Below, piece by piece: positions 60,558 to 64,000 of a stretch of DNA of 64,000 nucleotides. The notes below the pieces were generated by a model. The model made no database searches. It saw nothing but the letters and a program-made list of their open reading frames with translations, and was not told the DNA's origin. The stretch lies in NCBI GenBank assembly GCA_963738445.1, contig CAVTWS010000008.1:124001-188000 (forward strand), written 5' to 3'. The stretch's first letter is position 1. Each line of letters begins with the position of its first letter. Source of the stretch: CAVTWS01 sp963738445. GTDB lineage: Bacteria; Actinomycetota; Acidimicrobiia; Acidimicrobiales; SHLQ01. Both the position numbers and the translations under genes were made by a program.

Positions 60558-60748
60558 GAGGCACTCCTCCCAATCGGCTGGCAGGCCTGGTCGGCCCGCA
60601 CTTCGAGTGTACCCACGCCCCTGAGCTTCCGGCCGGTCGCTCGGTGACGTGGGCCACCACCTCCCGAGTCGGCATGTGCCCACTCGTTCATGAGGATCCT
60701 GACCGGTCGACCTTCCGGCCGCCAGGGCCACACGACCCACCGGGCCCG

Positions 60749-60779
60749 GGGTGGGTGGGACTGTCTAGCCCACCCACCC
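60749..60779. other. Stem-loop upstream of polyprenyl synthase
   Basis: GGGTGGGTGGG at 60749-60759 pairs perfectly with CCCACCCACCC at 60769-60779 around a 9-nt loop. The 265-nt gap between clpC and the synthase otherwise holds the clpC leader and the -10 at 60811. A G-rich strand like this could alternatively form a quadruplex-like structure. Confidence 0.55.
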
Positions 60780-60810
60780 GGCGGGTGGGTCGTTGCCACA
60801 AGCGACCCGT

Positions 60811-60816
60811 TAGGGT
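60811..60816 (+). promoter_or_regulatory. -10 element of leaderless promoter (polyprenyl synthase)
   Basis: TAGGGT is followed by 6 nt and GTG 60823. Confidence 0.5.
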
Positions 60817-60822
60817 TTGGGC

Positions 60823-61812
60823 GTGTCCGCGAACCCGCTGCTGGCGCTCCCCCACCTGGCCGACGATCTCGCTCGGGTCGAGACGGAGCTACTGCACAGC
60901 GTCGAGAGCGCCAACCCGTTCCTCACCGAGGTCGCGAGTCACCTCATCCACGCCGGCGGCAAACGGGTCCGGCCCGGATTCACCATCTCGGCTGCGGCCG
61001 CCGCCTTTCCCGACGCCCGACCCGCAGCACCGGGAGTCGTCTCCGGTGGCGTCGCCGTGGAGTTGGTCCACCTCGGATCGCTCTACCACGACGATGTGAT
61101 GGACGACGCCATGACCCGCCGCACGGTCGAGTCCGTCAACGCCCGCTGGGGCAACCTGAAGGCCATCCTGGCCGGCGACTACCTCCTGGCTCGTGCGTCC
61201 GAGATCGCGGCGGCGCTCGGGGTCGAGGTGGCGGCCCTGCTCGCCTCCACCATCGCCCGCCTCTGCGAGGGTCAGGTCCGCGAGCTCCAGGACATCTATC
61301 GGATCGACCGCACCGAAGAGGACTACTTCGCCTCGATCGACGGCAAGACGGCGGCGCTCCTGGCGACGGCCTGCCGCATCGGTGGGATCGTGTCGGATCT
61401 GCCGCGAGAACAGATCGAGACGCTGACAACCTTCGGTCACGCCTACGGCATGGCGTTCCAGATCGTCGACGACATCCTCGACGTGGTCGCGACCGACGAT
61501 CAGCTCGGCAAACCGGCCGGCAACGACCTGGTCGAGGGCATCTACAACCTGCCCGTGCTCCGGGCCCTCGAGACCGACGTCGGCACCGACCTGCGCCACC
61601 TCCTCGGCGAACCGCTCGACGACGCCACCCGCGACAAAGCCCGCGACCTCGTCCGCCTCTCGGGCGCCATCGACTCCACCCTGGCCGAGGCCCACTGGTA
61701 CGCCCGGCAGGCCTGCGACGCGCTCAGCCCGCTGACCGGAACGTTGGCGGCAACCAGCCTCGGCCGAGCCGCCGACCACCTGCTCGACCGAGTTCATGCC
61801 GCCGCCCGCTGA
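60823..61812 (+). CDS. Polyprenyl diphosphate synthase (trans-isoprenyl)
   Basis: A 329-residue all-helical prenyltransferase that extends allylic diphosphates with IPP. The first Asp-rich motif is LVHLGSLYHDDVMDDAMTRR and the second is MAFQIVDDILDVVATDDQLG. Also visible are HAGGKRVRPGF (diphosphate binding) and GKPAGNDLVEGIYNLPVLRA. Small residues before the first motif (L-x-x-L-Y) suggest a long-chain product such as heptaprenyl or longer for quinones, but chain length cannot be fixed by eye. The start follows the leaderless promoter. Confidence 0.93.
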   Translation: MSANPLLALPHLADDLARVETELLHSVESANPFLTEVASHLIHAGGKRVRPGFTISAAAAAFPDARPAAPGVVSGGVAVELVHLGSLYHDDVMDDAMTRRTVESVNARWGNLKAILAGDYLLARASEIAAALGVEVAALLASTIARLCEGQVRELQDIYRIDRTEEDYFASIDGKTAALLATACRIGGIVSDLPREQIETLTTFGHAYGMAFQIVDDILDVVATDDQLGKPAGNDLVEGIYNLPVLRALETDVGTDLRHLLGEPLDDATRDKARDLVRLSGAIDSTLAEAHWYARQACDALSPLTGTLAATSLGRAADHLLDRVHAAAR

Positions 61813-61858
61813 CGCGGCGGGCCCATGAATTCGGCGTTCCAGTGAGCCCGGAGGCCCG

Positions 61859-63250
61859 GTGAGCCCCGAGCTCGATTCGGCCGACGACATCCCCGCCCGG
61901 GACACCGTCGACTGGGCATCGGTGGTGCTGCTGGGCGCGGTGATCGCCCTCACCGGGATCAGCCTGCCCATCATGTCGTTGGCCCTGCCGGCGCTCGCCG
62001 ATGCCTACCCGGCCTGGTCCACCGCCGACCTGAGCTGGGTCACCAACATCTTCACCATCGTGGGCGCCGGCACCATGATCCCCGCCGGCGTCCTCGCCGA
62101 CCGGATCGGTCGCAAGCGCCTTGTGGTCTGGGGCTGCGGGGTCTTCCTGGTGGGCTCGGTCGTCGGAGCGCTGGCCACGGGTCCCGCCGTCGTCATCACG
62201 GCCCGAGCCATCCAGGCGCTCGGCGCCTCGGCCTTCACGCCGGCGGGCGCGGCGATGGTCGTCGCCGCGTTCCCCGCCGATCGCATGTCCACCGCCATGG
62301 GGTGCTGGGCCGTCGCCGGCGGCGTAGCGTCGTCGGCCGGCCCGGGCCTGGGCGGCATCATCATCGACGGCCTCGGATGGCGCTGGGCGTTCTGGGTGGT
62401 CGTTCCGCTCGCCGTGGTCGTGTTCGCCCTGGGGCCCCGCATCCTCAAGGAGCCGCCGCGTCGGGACACCCATTCCACCCGCTTCCCGGATCCGCTCGGC
62501 GTCGCCCTCGTGATCGTCTCCGCAACGCTGCTGACGTTCGGTCTCGTCAAAGGCCCAGGGTGGGGATGGGTCGACGGTCGTACGGTTGCCTGCCTGGCGT
62601 CCGGCGCCGTGCTCGGGGCGGTGCTGGTGTGGCGAATCGCCCACGTCGCCAACCCGCTGCTCGATCCGCGACTGTTCTCGATCCCGACGGTCCGGCTCGG
62701 CAACCTGGCCACCTTCGTGTTCGCCGGGTCGTGGTTCGGCATGTTCTTCGGGCTCGTGCTGTTCCTCCGCGTCCACTGGGGCTGGTCACTGCTCGACGCC
62801 GGTCTGGCCACTTCACCCATCGCGCTGCTCGCCGGGCTCGTGGGCGCCTGGGCCGGACGGCGCGCCGACCGCGTCGGTCACCGGGCCTTCATCCTCCCCG
62901 GAACGGTGCTCTACGCCGCGACGGCGCTGTGGTTCGGGCTGATGCTCGACGACGAGCCGTCCCTCGCCGCGTTCCTACCCGGGGCCATCGCCGTCGGCGT
63001 GTCGTCGGGACTGGTCTTCCCGTCGGTGCAGGCCGTCACCCTTTTCGGAGTTCCCGCCCGCAGCCACGCCGTGGCCTCGTCCCTGATGTTCGCCGTTCAG
63101 CGGCTGGCCATCAGCTTCGGTGTCGCCCTCGTGATCGGGTTGCAGGGCGAGGACGGTCGCCTGGCCCCGGTGCTCGGTGTCATGGTGTTCGGCGCCGTGG
63201 GCGCGTTCGCCCTCGGCTCGTTGATCGACACCCGCCCCGCCCGAACCTGA
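61859..63250 (+). CDS. MFS transporter, DHA2 (EmrB/QacA-like) family
   Basis: A 463-residue membrane protein with 12-14 membrane segments. The first loop after TM2 holds GVLADRIGRKRLVVWGCGVF, the MFS motif A, and TM4-5 hold RAIQALGASAFTPAGAAMVV and VAGGVASSAGPGLGGIIIDG (motif C-like), which marks drug/proton antiporters. GTG 61859 is preceded by GGAGG. Likely export of a hydrophobic compound. It is followed by octamer repeats and a hairpin. Confidence 0.9.
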   Translation: MSPELDSADDIPARDTVDWASVVLLGAVIALTGISLPIMSLALPALADAYPAWSTADLSWVTNIFTIVGAGTMIPAGVLADRIGRKRLVVWGCGVFLVGSVVGALATGPAVVITARAIQALGASAFTPAGAAMVVAAFPADRMSTAMGCWAVAGGVASSAGPGLGGIIIDGLGWRWAFWVVVPLAVVVFALGPRILKEPPRRDTHSTRFPDPLGVALVIVSATLLTFGLVKGPGWGWVDGRTVACLASGAVLGAVLVWRIAHVANPLLDPRLFSIPTVRLGNLATFVFAGSWFGMFFGLVLFLRVHWGWSLLDAGLATSPIALLAGLVGAWAGRRADRVGHRAFILPGTVLYAATALWFGLMLDDEPSLAAFLPGAIAVGVSSGLVFPSVQAVTLFGVPARSHAVASSLMFAVQRLAISFGVALVIGLQGEDGRLAPVLGVMVFGAVGAFALGSLIDTRPART

Positions 63251-63255
63251 TCCCC

Positions 63256-63311
63256 GACTGACCGACTGACCGACTGACCGACTGACCGACTGACCGACTG
63301 ACCGACTGACC
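63256..63311 (+). repeat. Seven tandem copies of an 8-nt repeat
   Basis: GACTGACC is repeated seven times without interruption directly after the MFS stop and next to a large hairpin. No spacers are present, so it is a simple-sequence repeat. Confidence 0.95.
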
Positions 63312-63361
63312 GAAATTCGGCGGGAGATCTCCTCGTGGGGGTGATCCGTCGCCGAATTTCG
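63311..63361. terminator. Hairpin between convergent MFS gene and lysS
   Basis: CGAAATTCGGCG at 63311-63322 pairs with CGCCGAATTTCG at 63350-63361; the loop itself holds the palindrome GGAGATCTCC. The position between two convergent genes fits bidirectional termination. Confidence 0.65.
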
Positions 63362-63381
63362 CGGTGTCGATCGGTCGTGGA

Positions 63382-64000
63382 TCAGCTCGGTTCGGGGCGC
63401 AGAGTGGGGAACAGCACGACATCGCGGATGCTGTGGCTGTCGGTCAGCAGCATGACGAGTCGGTCCATGCCGATGCCGAGCCCGCCGGTCGGCGGCAGGC
63501 CGTAGTCGAGCGCCCGGATGTAGTCCTCGTCGACCGGCATCGCTTCGTCATCGCCGGCGGCCTTATCGGCCTCCTGGCTCAGGAACCGGGCTCGTTGCTC
63601 GACCGGATCGACGAGCTCGGAGAAGGCGTTGCAGAGCTCGCGACCGGCCACGATGGCCTCGAAACGCTCGACGTAGCCCGGCTTGGTGCGGTGATCGCGT
63701 GACAAGGGCGAGACCTCGACCGGATAGTCCATGACGAAGATCGGTCCCCAGAGAGCCGCTTCGGTGGTCTTTTCGTAGATCTCCAACAACAACTTGCCGG
63801 GGCCGTAGTGATCCTTGACCTCGACGCCGTGCTCGACCGCCACCCGGGCCAACGCCTCTCGACCCATGTCGAGCGACAGCTCGAGGCCCGTCCGCTCGGC
63901 GACGAGCTCGACAAGCGTGGCCCGACGCCACGGCGGGGTCAGGTCGACCTCACGATCGCTGTAGGAGACGACCGTCGTGCCCAAGATCTCGAGCGCCAGG
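63382..64000 (-). CDS. lysS: Lysyl-tRNA synthetase, class II (5' part beyond window)
   Basis: The C-terminal 205 residues of a class II synthetase. Motif 3 is GGLGIGMDRLVMLLTDSHSI, and before it lie FVMDYPVEVSPLSRDHRTKP, ERFEAIVAGRELCNAFSELV DP and MPVDEDYIRALDYGLPPTGG. These are the lysine-site and LysS-specific blocks. It ends RDVVLFPTLRPEPS, a normal LysS end. The gene is complete at its 3' end only; the rest lies to the right of the window. Confidence 0.95.
   Translation of the reverse strand, partial: LALEILGTTVVSYSDREVDLTPPWRRATLVELVAERTGLELSLDMGREALARVAVEHGVEVKDHYGPGKLLLEIYEKTTEAALWGPIFVMDYPVEVSPLSRDHRTKPGYVERFEAIVAGRELCNAFSELVDPVEQRARFLSQEADKAAGDDEAMPVDEDYIRALDYGLPPTGGLGIGMDRLVMLLTDSHSIRDVVLFPTLRPEPS

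Noticed and set aside
63256..63311. Octamer repeat as CRISPR or integron site
   Set aside because: Simple 8-nt tandem repeat without spacers or an integrase.

Overview
The window is about 64 kb of very GC-rich, densely packed bacterial DNA. It looks like an actinobacterial chromosome, probably a member of the Acidimicrobiia or a near relative. Supporting signs are mycothiol-type enzymes, a CysO-like sulfur carrier, a GpgS glucosyl-3-phosphoglycerate synthase, a DUF3263/LytR_C (VirR-like) pair, HemQ, DisA-RadA-ClpC synteny, many GTG starts, and many promoters with a TAnnnT-like -10 hexamer only 6-7 nt upstream of the start codon (leaderless mRNAs). The class-level placement is inference. No phage, IS element or CRISPR array was seen.

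Layout. 1-3378: the dnaX-ybaB-recR operon (recR cut by the window edge), with the SRP RNA and tRNA-Ser upstream. 3526-9417: a small accessory zone with a decayed VWA gene, an XRE/DUF6036 toxin-antitoxin-like pair (XRE frameshifted), an oxidoreductase, a secreted hydrolase carrying a neocarzinostatin-like domain, VapBC remnants, and a small-protein/nucleotidyltransferase cassette. 9543-13395: a four-gene glycosyltransferase / methyltransferase / alpha-toroid / methyltransferase cluster resembling the mycobacterial methylmannose polysaccharide locus. 14138-21247: an operon-like run of tesB, PQQ-type sugar dehydrogenase, lytic transglycosylase, CrtC/AttH-like protein and molybdopterin oxidoreductase. 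It is followed by a tandem-repeated ribosome-binding-site array in front of a DinB-like (maleylpyruvate isomerase family) gene. 21274-28494: GNAT, PAC2, a hydrolase with NUDIX, glnD, amtB and a hypothetical gene. 28675-34116: a branched-chain amino-acid type ABC transporter (livK facing livHMGF). 34182-41306: hemQ, fdhD, groEL with a CIRCE operator, cysO-like, gpgS, glycerate kinase, VirR-like and DUF3263 genes, tRNA-Thr. 41317-45113: ispD-ispF-rlmB-tauE and a Crp/Fnr regulator. 45073-47259: a three-gene Pro/Thr-rich plus heme-membrane protein operon. 47399-60557: zinc-ribbon/beta-propeller protein, disA, radA, an LppM-HAD fusion, two tandem HD-GYP receptors and clpC. 60823-64000: polyprenyl diphosphate synthase, an MFS exporter and lysS (cut by the edge).

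How genes may work together. fdhD could mature the molybdoenzyme at 18.4 kb. gpgS, with glycerate kinase, and the 9.5-13.4 kb cluster suggest intracellular methylated polysaccharides. ispD/ispF feed the polyprenyl synthase. disA (c-di-AMP) and the HD-GYP pair (probably c-di-GMP) place two cyclic-dinucleotide systems beside the stress genes clpC and radA.

Data-quality caution. Five otherwise well-conserved genes (XRE, livM, disA, the second HD-GYP and clpC) each carry one apparent single-base frameshift. Because disA and clpC are normally intact, residual sequencing or assembly indels are the likeliest explanation.
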